Counted from the first letter of the stretch, positions 1-8,703 are shown. The stretch is DNA of 34,810 nucleotides from CALBPI01 sp039033695 (GCA_039033695.1 JBCCCC010000020.1:1-34810), one strand, 5' to 3'. Numbers and translations are program-made. Notes: generated by a model from the letters alone, not told the origin.

Positions 1-2
1 TC

Positions 3-173
3 GATGTGTTGATCATGGGCGCGGTCTCGCGCGGCTTCATCAAGCGTGCGTTTATAGGCAACACCGCGGAGCAATTGCTCAACCAGCTCTCATGCGATGT
101 GATGATCGTCAAGCCGGACGGTTTTGAATCGGCTGTGGAGCCCGAATCCCGGCACCGCGACACCGAGCACTAG
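3..173 (+). CDS. uspE: universal stress protein UspE-like, C-terminal end (partial)
   Basis: This is the last 56 residues of a gene that enters from the left edge. It reads DVLIMGAVSRGF, then GNTAEQLL, then SCDVMIVKP, followed by an acidic tail that stops at a TAG. The G-x-V-S-R...GNTAE pattern is the nucleotide-binding and dimer region of the second domain of UspE-type tandem universal stress proteins, and the 'CD-x-x-(I/V)-KPD' ending with a short acidic tail is typical of UspE. Family members are cytosolic ATP- or ligand-binding stress proteins. The gene converges on another Usp gene with only 14 bases between the stops. The family call is good; the UspE subtype rests on the tail only. Confidence 0.75.
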   Translation, partial: DVLIMGAVSRGFIKRAFIGNTAEQLLNQLSCDVMIVKPDGFESAVEPESRHRDTEH

Positions 174-187
174 CGCGGGCATTGCCG

Positions 188-1003
188 TTAGCGATGCAAC
201 ATCAGCGCTGGCACTGTGCTGTGATTGATCACATAGTCCGTGAAGCCGCCAAACACCATCTCGCGCCAACGCGAACGACTATAGGCACCCATCATGAGCA
301 GGTCGCAATTGTGCTCTTCGTAGGCACCCATGATCTCCTTGTTCGCATCATGGCCAGGTGTTGACAACCGCTTTGCATTGACGCCAGCGTGCTTCAGGTA
401 TTGCACCAGGTGCCGACTCTTGGGCCCGGTACCGTCCTCGCGACCAGCCGCGATGATGCGCACAGCCTCAGCCTTCTTGAGCAGCCCCAGTGACGCTTTG
501 ACCGTTGCGGCTGCCTCGATCGATTGGTTCCAGGTGATCAGCACACGTGTACCAACCGACGCGCGCCGTTTTGGCGGCAACATCAGCACTGGCGTGCCGG
601 ACTTCAGCAGAGCAGAACTCTGAAACGCTTTAGCTTTGGCCGAACTCTTCGAGCTCGGACGCGAGACCACAATCAGGTCCGACATGGGGCCGACGATGGG
701 GAACACCTTCTCTGGGCTACCGGTCAATTCGTGCCACAACGCTTGCTGACCCGACGGCTTCTTACGGTAGCGCGGCACGACCTCGATGTCATGCTGCTCA
801 CCGACGTGATCAAAAAGGCGCTTGGCCGCTTTCGAATCCAGCATGATGCTCTTCGTGCTGGGTCCCTTCGTCGATTCGTCGCGGTGTGGTCGCAAGTGGT
901 AGCCAAGCACATCAACTGACAGTCGATCCGCCAGGCTGAACGCAGTCTTCAAAGCTACTGCGCATTCAGGACGATCGGCCACCGGGATCATGATTGTGTG
1001 CAT
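188..1003 (-). CDS. two-domain universal stress protein (UspA superfamily)
   Basis: A 271-residue protein with two tandem Usp folds. The first starts MHTIMIPVADRPECA and ends near PVLMLPP (about residues 1-150). The second starts at RVLITWNQS and ends in the motif MMGAYSRSRWREMVFGG with a final VPALMLHR (about 155-271). The G-x-Y-S-R-S-R-x-R-E...FGG motif is the conserved C-terminal signature of Usp domains of the tandem type. An in-frame ATG lies ten codons upstream at 1033, but the ATG at 1003 has a GCGAGGAT ribosome site eight bases before it and begins exactly at the usual domain start, so I chose it. It probably acts in the cytosol in general stress tolerance. It is not the same subtype as the UspE-like gene that converges on it. 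Confidence 0.85.
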   Translation of the reverse strand: MHTIMIPVADRPECAVALKTAFSLADRLSVDVLGYHLRPHRDESTKGPSTKSIMLDSKAAKRLFDHVGEQHDIEVVPRYRKKPSGQQALWHELTGSPEKVFPIVGPMSDLIVVSRPSSKSSAKAKAFQSSALLKSGTPVLMLPPKRRASVGTRVLITWNQSIEAAATVKASLGLLKKAEAVRIIAAGREDGTGPKSRHLVQYLKHAGVNAKRLSTPGHDANKEIMGAYEEHNCDLLMMGAYSRSRWREMVFGGFTDYVINHSTVPALMLHR

Positions 1004-1160
1004 TGCGTATCCTCGCTCTTGAATTGTCCCCAACCGCGAGAGTGCGCAATTGACACGCGCACGTCAATGCGTGCAAACCGAGAGCGCAGCCGGCGGCCAA
1101 CATTCAGCCGCGGCAACGCATATACTACGCGGCATTGTCAAAGACCCCGGAGCACCCAAA

Positions 1161-1832
1161 ATGATCACGCTGCATCACCTCGAAAACTCACGCTCGCAAC
1201 GTATTCTCTGGCTATTGGAAGAGCTCGGGGTCGACTACGAGATCAAGCGCTACGAGCGTGACCCGGTTACCAGCCTGGCGCCACAGGCGTTGAAAGACAT
1301 CCATCCGCTTGGCAAGTCGCCAGTGATAACTGATGGCGATATCGTGGTTGCCGAATCCGGCGCCATTATCGAGTATCTCATGGACACCTATTCGGATGGT
1401 CGGCTGCGGCCCGGCGATGATCCACAAGCCAAACGCGACTACACGTATTTCATGCACTATGCCGAGGGCACGGTCATGCCATTGCTAATTATCGCGCTAC
1501 TGATACGTCGTATCGAGGGCGCAAAAATGCCGTTTTTTGCCAAACCCATCGCGCGTGGTATCACTGGCAAGATCCGTTCTGGCTATCTCGATGGCAACAT
1601 GGGCAGCAACTTGAAATTCATGGAGTCCACACTGGCAACGCGACCTTGGTTCACGGGCGGCACCATGACCGCTGCTGACATCCAAATGAGCTTTGTCGTT
1701 GAAGGGCTCAACGTTGGCAACGATCTAGCTGGCAATTTCCCCAAGTTGGCTGACTTTTTGAGCCGCTGCCAGGCAACCGATGGCTACAAGCGCGCGCTCG
1801 AGCGCGGCGGGCCTTACCAACTGGGCGGCTAA
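1161..1832 (+). CDS. glutathione S-transferase family protein
   Basis: A 223-residue cytosolic enzyme. The N-terminal thioredoxin-like domain (about 1-80) begins MITLHHLENSRSQRILWLLEE, contains the cis-proline (GKSPVI), and carries the glutathione gamma-glutamyl site ESGAIIEYL (E65, S66). An all-helical C-terminal domain follows, with RPWFTGGTMTAADIQMSF as the conserved N-capping box and hydrophobic staple. The open frame extends upstream to 1050, but that extension looks non-coding and the protein family starts at MITLHH, so ATG 1161 is used. The substrate is unknown. It resembles bacterial GSTs of the yeast Gtt1-like type. It stands alone: the Usp gene upstream is divergent and the sortase gene downstream is convergent. 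Confidence 0.88.
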   Translation: MITLHHLENSRSQRILWLLEELGVDYEIKRYERDPVTSLAPQALKDIHPLGKSPVITDGDIVVAESGAIIEYLMDTYSDGRLRPGDDPQAKRDYTYFMHYAEGTVMPLLIIALLIRRIEGAKMPFFAKPIARGITGKIRSGYLDGNMGSNLKFMESTLATRPWFTGGTMTAADIQMSFVVEGLNVGNDLAGNFPKLADFLSRCQATDGYKRALERGGPYQLGG

Positions 1833-1898
1833 ACTCGATATCGCGCTGTGCGGGCCGGTTACACAGACATGCGGATCGACCACGGCACAAGCGTACGG

Positions 1899-2549
1899 CT
1901 AAAACAGCCTGCGGGTACGTGCTGCGGGCGCCAGCTCTTGTTCGATCGGCAACGCTGTGACGACATAGCGCAGCGGCCCGCGTTCTAGCGCATCGAACGG
2001 ATAGCAGGTCACCAGCGTGAGCCGGGATTGCTCCTGATCCAGCGCTACGCTCGCACGTCGCGAGTCAACCACTTCCAGGTTGGCGATTTCGAACACCTTC
2101 CGGATACCGTCGCGTCGATCAACCACCAGTCGATCGCCAATTTCGACGTCGGCCAGGAACCTGAAGTGCGTATCACGATGGCCAGCGACGACACTATTAC
2201 CAGGATCGCCAGGCATGACGCTGGCCTCGAGGTGCCCGGGACCGAACGCCAACGTCCGGCCGCTACTGCCCGACAATATGAACAACTCGTCGTCGAGCAC
2301 ATCTGCCGTCAGCCTCGCGATCGGCTGCGTATCGGCCCATGGCCAGGGGCGCAGGTCCTCATCCAATCGCTCCGGTGCGGACTCACCACGCTGCCATGCG
2401 CGCTGCATGAGATACTGCGCCAGTCCCGCCTTCGCGGGGATATACATACCTTGGGCGAGGTTGAGCACGCCCAGTGCCATTACTGTTGCCATGATCCATT
2501 TCCTGTATTGAAAGTGCGTGAAGCGTGATGCGTTAAACGGTATCGGCAT
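1899..2549 (-). CDS. class GN sortase (dedicated marine proteobacterial sortase)
   Basis: A 216-residue membrane-anchored transpeptidase. A basic N-terminus is followed by one membrane segment (about 18-38) and the family hallmark YIPAKAGLAQYL. The sortase fold carries all three catalytic residues: His124 in VAGHRDTHF, Cys182 in TLVTCYPF and Arg194 in GPLRYVV. Sortases cut a C-terminal sorting signal and join the target to an amino acceptor; in Gram-negative bacteria the acceptor is not known. The start at 2549 lies inside the end of the upstream target gene (17-base overlap), which implies coupled translation. A second ATG at 2492 would trim the basic segment and is less likely. The adjacent target, regulator and kinase identify the dedicated system. 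Confidence 0.93.
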   Translation of the reverse strand: MPIPFNASRFTHFQYRKWIMATVMALGVLNLAQGMYIPAKAGLAQYLMQRAWQRGESAPERLDEDLRPWPWADTQPIARLTADVLDDELFILSGSSGRTLAFGPGHLEASVMPGDPGNSVVAGHRDTHFRFLADVEIGDRLVVDRRDGIRKVFEIANLEVVDSRRASVALDQEQSRLTLVTCYPFDALERGPLRYVVTALPIEQELAPAARTRRLF

Positions 2550-4770
2550 AGCTTTGCCTCCACCGCGCGCGAATCACGCCAAGGCTGTGCACGCGACTGG
2601 CCGCCAACATGGCGAGCGCCAGCATGATGAGCGCAAGTCCAGCAAGCTGTTGCAGGCGGGCCGGCGTCGCCGTTGACGTCATGTTGCTCAGCGACTGGCC
2701 ATGTGGCATGAGGCTTGCGACCTCGCGTCGCACCGCTTTCTGCGCCGCGCTGCGCACTGGAGTCTGATCAACCGCAACGAGACTGGTCACCTCGCTCACC
2801 AGGTGATGCTCGAGTGCCACATCGAGCATTGCCAGCCGAACCACTTCAGCATCGCGGCCGCGTCGTCGCTCATCGGCCAATGCTTCCAGTCGTTTGCGGG
2901 CCCACAGCACACCAACGGCCGGGTACTCAACCTGGCCCAGCGAATCAACCAGCAATTCTTGTTGCCAGGGTACCGGCCTGCCACCTGCCCAGTGCGTTGC
3001 CCGCATCGTGACGCGGAGCGGCGTTGTGCGTTCTGGATCGACTTCCGCAGCCAGATTGATTGGCTCGCCGAAGTACAGGTCCGGCACCGTGTTGGGATAG
3101 TGGCTGACGGTTGTGCCATGCCAGTCGAACTGCACATCGGTCAACACCGGCGCTGCGAGACGGCGAAACAGTTGTTGCATCCGCGACTCGACATCCGCGA
3201 TGGCGCTTATCGTCGTAAAGGTGCCGCGGCCGAGTTCGGAGGCCTTGCGCATGAACCAGCCGTTCGGTGCCGAGCCTATGCCAACGGTGAACAAGCGATT
3301 GTCGCCCAGGCGTGTTTCGATGTCTCGGAACAGACCCTCTTCGTTGCCTACTGCGCCATCGGTCACGAAGATGACCTGCCGCAACATACCCTCGCTGCGA
3401 TCACCTTCGAGCGCTCTCAGTAACGCCGGGCGCATCTCGGTGCCGCCGTTCGCCTGCAGTTGGTGAACCCAGGCAATCGCCTGCGCACGGTTTGCCTGCG
3501 TTGCATCAACAGAGTGTTGGAACAAGCTGCGGAAGCGATTGTTAAACTCAATCACATTGAAGCGATCGATGGGGCGCAGCTGACTGATGGCGTATTGGAC
3601 CGCAGCTCGTGCCTGCTGCATCGAGACGCCATGCATGCTGCCGGAAGTGTCGACCACCAGAATCAATTCTCGTGGTGACAGGGTGAGCGCATCGTCCGTC
3701 GTCGGCGGCATCATTTGCAGGAGCACGTAGTCACTGCGCATCGTGGAATGCGAGAACGCTGAAATCTGTGGTGCATCGGCCGGCAGCAGCGCCCACGACA
3801 GCTCGATATCGTGATCCATTTTGACATCGGGCTCGGCCAATGTGATCGAATACGCGGTACCGGGTAACTCGGCAACATCGATCAAGTGATAGCGGCTCTC
3901 AACACGGGCAAGCTTCGCACCCATATCAACCTGGGCGTTCAGCGTGACCTTATGATCGTCAACATAGTGCGTGTTATCGAGCATCGACGGCGTTATCGCC
4001 GCCGCATCAGCGACTTCTGTTGTCGCGGACGACCAGCCGTTGCCTTGCCGATCACCGTTTGCATCAGCGCTACCTGGAATGTATCGCGGCGTCAGTGTAA
4101 GCGGAATACGCATGCTGTAGGTCACGCCATCGCGAACGACCACTTGCTGATACTCAATCTCGATAATGACCTGTTCACCAGGTGCAATGTTCGCCACCGC
4201 AGTCGTAAACAGATTACTGCGCTCCTGCGATAACAATGCGCTTTTTTTGCCGGCTTTGCGGGCCGCCTCAAACGTGGCACGTGCCTGCTCGCGCTCCTGA
4301 ATCTCGCCGACAATAGTGCGCTCACCAATCGTGAGCGTTAGGTGGTCGACGGCCGCGTCGTCGGGCAGGGGAAATACATAAATCGCATCGACCCACTCAC
4401 TGCCGGCGTTGACGAATGTCTGGCGCAGTAAGGTGCGTGCCACAGACCCGGTCACGACGATATCGACATGCGCATTCAGTCGCGGGGCCATCCAGTACGC
4501 TTGCGCCGACTGCTGCGGGGAGCGCATCAGCAATGCACCGCTGGCTACCTCGTCGAAACTGCTAACGGTGCGCTGGAGGGTTGCCATCGCCGGATCTGGC
4601 AATTGCAATGCGCACACGAGCAGTAACATGGCGCACTGCATGGCGCGGCGCAGCCGCACAATGAAGCGTTGCCGACGTTGATCGGCATAGCGCAGCGCGA
4701 AGTCGCGCGGTGTGATGGCGTTAGCGTGCGCGTGGCTTGCTGCCTTGCGCTTGGCGTTACTGTGCTGCAT
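2533..4770 (-). CDS. marine proteobacterial sortase target protein (VIT + VWA domains)
   Basis: A 745-residue exported surface or periplasmic protein. A long basic N-terminus (1-42) precedes a hydrophobic signal segment (about 43-63). A VIT domain follows (about 85-210; note YVFPLPDDAAVDHL and the GEIQEREQA helix). A VWA domain comes next (about 365-535) with a complete metal site: DTSGSM at 374-379, GGTEM at 442 and TDG at 470. The C-terminus has a sorting-signal layout: polar linker, MTSTATPARL (697-706), a membrane helix (about 707-724) and basic residues. The usual LPxTA(T) motif is altered here to MTSTAT. The ATG at 4770 is preceded by AGGGAG. It overlaps the sortase gene, its processing enzyme, and is divergent from the regulator gene. 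VWA and VIT domains usually mediate metal-dependent adhesion; the ligand is unknown. Confidence 0.92.
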   Translation of the reverse strand: MQHSNAKRKAASHAHANAITPRDFALRYADQRRQRFIVRLRRAMQCAMLLLVCALQLPDPAMATLQRTVSSFDEVASGALLMRSPQQSAQAYWMAPRLNAHVDIVVTGSVARTLLRQTFVNAGSEWVDAIYVFPLPDDAAVDHLTLTIGERTIVGEIQEREQARATFEAARKAGKKSALLSQERSNLFTTAVANIAPGEQVIIEIEYQQVVVRDGVTYSMRIPLTLTPRYIPGSADANGDRQGNGWSSATTEVADAAAITPSMLDNTHYVDDHKVTLNAQVDMGAKLARVESRYHLIDVAELPGTAYSITLAEPDVKMDHDIELSWALLPADAPQISAFSHSTMRSDYVLLQMMPPTTDDALTLSPRELILVVDTSGSMHGVSMQQARAAVQYAISQLRPIDRFNVIEFNNRFRSLFQHSVDATQANRAQAIAWVHQLQANGGTEMRPALLRALEGDRSEGMLRQVIFVTDGAVGNEEGLFRDIETRLGDNRLFTVGIGSAPNGWFMRKASELGRGTFTTISAIADVESRMQQLFRRLAAPVLTDVQFDWHGTTVSHYPNTVPDLYFGEPINLAAEVDPERTTPLRVTMRATHWAGGRPVPWQQELLVDSLGQVEYPAVGVLWARKRLEALADERRRGRDAEVVRLAMLDVALEHHLVSEVTSLVAVDQTPVRSAAQKAVRREVASLMPHGQSLSNMTSTATPARLQQLAGLALIMLALAMLAASRVHSLGVIRARWRQSYADTV

Positions 4771-4854
4771 CGTTAGTTGCTCCCTGGGTTGATGGCGCTA
4801 TTACAACCGCTGGCAATGGCTCTGGGATGCGGCTGCGATGGCAGATCACGCAGC

Positions 4855-4873
4855 AAATATGGCGAAATATGGC
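4855..4873. promoter_or_regulatory. direct repeat AAATATGGC x2, possible OmpR-type regulator site
   Basis: Two identical AAATATGGC copies at 4855-4863 and 4865-4873 are spaced ten bases apart, start to start, in the 111-base divergent region between the sortase target gene and the response regulator gene. OmpR/PhoB-family regulators typically bind direct half-sites spaced 10 or 11 bases on one helix face, and the adjacent gene encodes such a regulator. The repeats lie only eight bases from the regulator start codon, so they would affect its translation leader or act on the divergent target promoter. Binding is inferred. I see no convincing -10/-35 pair in this interval. Confidence 0.35.
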
Positions 4874-4881
4874 AGGCAGGT

Positions 4882-5589
4882 ATGAGTACACAAGACAGGC
4901 GACATCTGGCGATCGTCGAGGACGATCTCGCGTTGGGCGCGAACTACCGCGAAGCGTTCGAGCGCGAGGGCTATCGCGTCGCGCTGTATAGCAATCGGGC
5001 GGATGCCATGGCCGCGTTTGCCGCGGGGCTGCCTGACCTTGTGATCATTGATGTCAACCTTGGCAGCGATATCGAAGGCGGCTTTGAGTTATGCCGGGCT
5101 CTGCGGCAACAATCAGAACGCTTACCGATCATCTTTCTGACCGCTCGCGATAGTGAGTTTGACGCTATATCGGGGCTGCGCCTCGGCGCGGACGACTATC
5201 TGACGAAAGACATCGGGCTGGCGCATCTATTGGCGCGCGTGGCGGCATTGTTTCGCCGCCAGCAAATCCTGCAAAACGACTCGCAACAAGCAGAGTCGAA
5301 AATCGTGCATGGCGCGCTGATGATCGATGAAGCGCGGTTTGCGATTAGCTGGAATGACCAAGCGGTCGCGCTGACGCTCACCGAATACTGGCTCGTCCAT
5401 GCGCTGGCCAGACACCCTGGCCACGTCAAGAATCGCCAGCAACTGATGGACGCAGCCAATACGATTCTGGACGACAACACAATCACCTCACACATCAAAC
5501 GCATTCGGCGCAAGTTCCAACAACTGGATAGCGAATTTGATGACATTGAGACCGTTTACGGCATGGGCTATCGCTGGCGCCCCGCCTGA
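4882..5589 (+). CDS. dedicated sortase system response regulator (OmpR/PhoB type)
   Basis: A 235-residue two-component regulator. The receiver domain (about 8-122) has acidic pocket residues E13, D14 and D15, phosphoacceptor Asp57 (LVIIDVNLG), Thr87 (FLTARD) and Lys109 (DYLTKD). The C-terminal winged helix (about 140-233) reads LTLTEYWLVHALARHPG, ITSHIKRIRRKFQ and VYGMGYRW. The open frame reaches back to 4777, but ATG 4882 follows GGCAGG and is the natural family start. Sixteen bases separate it from the kinase gene, so the two form one operon. Proteins of this group occur only beside the proteobacterial sortase and its target, so it probably controls those divergent genes. Confidence 0.93.
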   Translation: MSTQDRRHLAIVEDDLALGANYREAFEREGYRVALYSNRADAMAAFAAGLPDLVIIDVNLGSDIEGGFELCRALRQQSERLPIIFLTARDSEFDAISGLRLGADDYLTKDIGLAHLLARVAALFRRQQILQNDSQQAESKIVHGALMIDEARFAISWNDQAVALTLTEYWLVHALARHPGHVKNRQQLMDAANTILDDNTITSHIKRIRRKFQQLDSEFDDIETVYGMGYRWRPA

Positions 5590-5605
5590 GGTGCACTGAC
5601 CCGTT

Positions 5606-7600
5606 ATGAGTTTTGGTCTGCGTCGCCAGTTATTGCTGATCGGGCTACTGACGTTGTTGCTGCCATGGGCCAGCACGCTATATATCCGCGAGACGGAATC
5701 CGCACTGCGCAGTGCACAAGCCAACTTCCTGCAAGACCTGGCTCGTGGACTTGCCCCCGCCATCAGTCGCGCGCTGCCGCAGGCCAGCCCCGACCCGCTG
5801 GATGAGCTGATCTATCTGCACCGTCTCGGCGCTACACCAGTACTGGATGGTTTCTCCGATGACTGGCGGTTGAATGCCAGACTGCAACCGGCTGTGGTGG
5901 CACCAGAATTGTTGTCGGTTCTCGCCGGTGACGATGATGGCACTGTGTGGCTTTTTGCCCGCGCCGCGCACGCACCGAGTCAGCTGCCTCGCATCGAAGT
6001 CAGCTGCCTTGCCGACAACGGTGAGCTGCAGCGGGCGAGCCTGCAACCGGAAGCACCCGGCGCACTCAACTCAACCAGTGACAAGCTGGCGCTCAACGAT
6101 CGGCTTCGCGGGTTTTGGCAACCTGTTGCCAATGGATCCTTATGGGAGCTACGTATCCCACGCGATAGTTGCCGACAACGGCTTGGCGTGCTGCTCGCTG
6201 TTGGCGCGCAAGAGGCACGCACATATCGCGGCAGCATGCCGGGCGCAATCATTAGCCAGTCGCCAGCACTCAACGATGTCTTGCAACAAAATACCTTGCC
6301 AGGCATAGAGGCGTATGTCGTCGATCGCAGTGGCTGGCATGTCTCGTCCATCAGCGGATCACGAGCCGTAACAGCCGAAGCCACGCAGCCTGCAGGCACA
6401 ATGGCGCGACTCTATCGCCGATTGCTGGGCAGCGATCAAGCAGGCCAGACGCTGGCACCTGACGCCGTCATGACCAGACTGGCTGCGGTCACCGACGCAT
6501 TGGCGGGCCAACCTGCACAGGCACGTGTCGCGATCGCCTCAGCGTTGGACGAACCGGCCCGCCCTGTCGCCCTGGCCGCGCAACCACTGCGCCAGGGCAA
6601 TGATGTCGTGGCAGCGCTGGTGCTGCGCCAGGACAGCGCCGCAATCCTGACACTGGCCAACCCGTCACTGGTTCGCCTGACCAATACCATTGTGATCACG
6701 ACGGCCGTCGTGGTCGCCATGCTGCTGGCATTCGCGACATGGCTGTCTTGGCGGGTGAGGCGCTTAGCGAAAGCAACCATCCGCGCGCTGGATTCGCGTG
6801 GCCAACTGGCCACGTCGTTGCCCGGGCGGCAGGCCGTTGACGAAATCGGCGCCTTGACGCGCGGATTCGAATCACTGCTGGGACGAGTGTCGGAGCAGCA
6901 GAGTTGGCTGCGAAGTATGGCAGACAAGCTCTCGCACGAGCTGCGCACACCACTGGCCGTCGTGCAGTCTTCTCTCGACAACCTCGACTTCAGTGAGCTG
7001 GACCCGCAACAGCGGGCACTGAGTCAACGCGCCAGTGACGGTGTCAGGCGACTGCGCGCAATACTGAACAGCATGAGCAGTGTGAATCGCGCTGAGCAGG
7101 CGGCTCGAACCGCCATGCATGAGCAGATTGATCTGTCTGTTTTGCTAAACCAGTTGGTCACAGCCTATCAGAGCACGTTTACAGATCACCAATGGCACGC
7201 ACCGATTGCTGATAATGCCAAAGTGTGGGGCAGCGCGGACCTGATCGTGCAGATGCTCGACAAGCTGGTCGAAAACGCCGTGGGTTTTGCCCCGCCGAAG
7301 TCTACTGTCACACTGACACTTGAGCTTGAGTCGTCGCACGTAATCATGACGGTGCACAACGAGGGACCACCGCTGCCCGCAGGTAAGTCCGCCAATCTGT
7401 TCGATGGCTTTGTCTCGCACCGCAACACAGCCACGGAACACACGCACCTGGGATTCGGGTTGTATATTGCGCGTCTCATCGTTGAGGCTCATGAAGGCAC
7501 GATCACAGCCAGCAACTGGCGAACCAATACGGCCAGCGGCGTCCGTGTGGATGTGCGACTGCCGCGATCAACCACCCACATCGCGTCAACCGCAAATTGA
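5606..7600 (+). CDS. dedicated sortase system sensor histidine kinase
   Basis: A 664-residue inner-membrane kinase. Membrane segments lie at about 8-27 and 359-382 and bracket a large periplasmic region of some 330 residues. That region contains TPVLDGFSDDW (77-87), which resembles the start of DOMON/CBM9-like sensor domains. A HAMP linker (about 383-430) leads to the HisKA box LSHELRTPLAVV, with phosphorylated His444, and then a HATPase domain with N-box DKLVENAVGF (552-561) and G-box GFGLYIARLI (616-625). It follows the regulator gene by 16 bases. It probably senses an envelope signal linked to sortase-dependent surface assembly; the signal itself is unknown. Confidence 0.92.
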   Translation: MSFGLRRQLLLIGLLTLLLPWASTLYIRETESALRSAQANFLQDLARGLAPAISRALPQASPDPLDELIYLHRLGATPVLDGFSDDWRLNARLQPAVVAPELLSVLAGDDDGTVWLFARAAHAPSQLPRIEVSCLADNGELQRASLQPEAPGALNSTSDKLALNDRLRGFWQPVANGSLWELRIPRDSCRQRLGVLLAVGAQEARTYRGSMPGAIISQSPALNDVLQQNTLPGIEAYVVDRSGWHVSSISGSRAVTAEATQPAGTMARLYRRLLGSDQAGQTLAPDAVMTRLAAVTDALAGQPAQARVAIASALDEPARPVALAAQPLRQGNDVVAALVLRQDSAAILTLANPSLVRLTNTIVITTAVVVAMLLAFATWLSWRVRRLAKATIRALDSRGQLATSLPGRQAVDEIGALTRGFESLLGRVSEQQSWLRSMADKLSHELRTPLAVVQSSLDNLDFSELDPQQRALSQRASDGVRRLRAILNSMSSVNRAEQAARTAMHEQIDLSVLLNQLVTAYQSTFTDHQWHAPIADNAKVWGSADLIVQMLDKLVENAVGFAPPKSTVTLTLELESSHVIMTVHNEGPPLPAGKSANLFDGFVSHRNTATEHTHLGFGLYIARLIVEAHEGTITASNWRTNTASGVRVDVRLPRSTTHIASTAN

Positions 7601-7617
7601 TATGATGGTGCTGAGAA

Positions 7618-8703
7618 TTGGCACCATTAATTCAGCAGGAGGCTGATATCAATCGCACACCACATCGCGCTGCACCACTGATCGCACACATCAACCTCGC
7701 GCGCGGCTATCGCGGCGGCGAGCGCCAAACGGAGCTGCTGATTCGCGAGCTCGCGAGTCAGGGCATCCGCCAGCGCCTGGTCGCGCGCCAGGGCGAGCCA
7801 CTGATTGTGCGCCTGGCAGATGTTGGCGGGCTTGAACGCTTTGCGGTGGGCGGTATTGTGTCAGCAACCCGTGCACTGCGCGGCGTATCGCTATCACATG
7901 CACATGAGGGTCGCTGCGTACAAGCTGCTGCGCTCGCCGGCCGGATTTATCGCATCCCGTACGTTATCACTCGGCGCGTCACACGCCCGCTGGGTGAGCG
8001 ACGCATTACACGCGCCATGTACCGAAATGCTGCCGCCTGCGTAGGCTTGTCAAGCGCGATTGCCAAGCAACTCGACAGCTACATGCCCGACAGCAAAGCG
8101 CATATCATCCCAAGTGCATTCACGCCGTTTAGGGTCAATAACGATACCGTCAAGGCGCTGACACGCCAGTTTGGCACTGGTCCGATCGTTGGCCATGTGG
8201 GGGCATTGGTTGTCCGACACAAAGGTCAGACTGTGTTGATCGAGACAGCACGCGTACGCCCTGGCGTGCAGTTCGTGTTTGTCGGCTCAGGGCAGGATGA
8301 GCAGCGCCTGAAAGCACTGGCCGAAGGGCTGGATAATGTGCACTTCATGGGGCAGGTAGAAGATGTCGCCAGCCACCTGGCAGCATTCGATGTTTTCGCG
8401 TTCCCATCCTTATTTGAAGGACTCGGCTCTATCTTGCTGGATGCGATGTATCTCTCGCTACCCATTGTCGCGTCCGACGTTGACGGCATACCAGACATTA
8501 TCAAACATGAGGACAATGGACTGCTGGTGCCGCCGGGCGACCCGCAAGCAATGACCGAGGCTCTCGACCGAATACTGGGTGATCAGGCATTACAGCAACG
8601 GTTTGCGTTGCGTAACCGCAGCGTTATCGATAATTTTTCAGCGACGGCTATGGCGCAGCGCTATCATGAGTTGTACCGCAGTTTGTTGGGGACAGAGCTA
8701 TGA
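7618..8703 (+). CDS. glycosyltransferase family 4 protein
   Basis: A GT-B fold glycosyltransferase of about 361 residues. The N-terminal domain shows NLARGYRGGERQTELL, the GT4 donor/acceptor loop. The C-terminal Rossmann domain shows GHVGALVVRHKGQ, FVGSGQDEQRL, FPSLFEGLGSILLDAM (EX7E-type region) and GLLVPPGDPQAM. Such enzymes move a nucleotide-activated sugar onto lipopolysaccharide, polysaccharide or glycolipid acceptors at the inner face of the membrane. The start is uncertain. The frame opens with TTG at 7618, but a perfect AGGAGG at 7637-7642 sits five bases before an in-frame ATC at 7648, so true initiation could be at that non-standard codon. It begins 17 bases after the sensor kinase and its stop overlaps the next gene (ATGA). 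Confidence 0.85.
   Translation: MAPLIQQEADINRTPHRAAPLIAHINLARGYRGGERQTELLIRELASQGIRQRLVARQGEPLIVRLADVGGLERFAVGGIVSATRALRGVSLSHAHEGRCVQAAALAGRIYRIPYVITRRVTRPLGERRITRAMYRNAAACVGLSSAIAKQLDSYMPDSKAHIIPSAFTPFRVNNDTVKALTRQFGTGPIVGHVGALVVRHKGQTVLIETARVRPGVQFVFVGSGQDEQRLKALAEGLDNVHFMGQVEDVASHLAAFDVFAFPSLFEGLGSILLDAMYLSLPIVASDVDGIPDIIKHEDNGLLVPPGDPQAMTEALDRILGDQALQQRFALRNRSVIDNFSATAMAQRYHELYRSLLGTEL

Noticed and set aside
2701..3423. 240-codon plus-strand frame opposite the sortase target
   Set aside because: It is an antisense shadow; the minus strand encodes VIT/VWA motifs in full.
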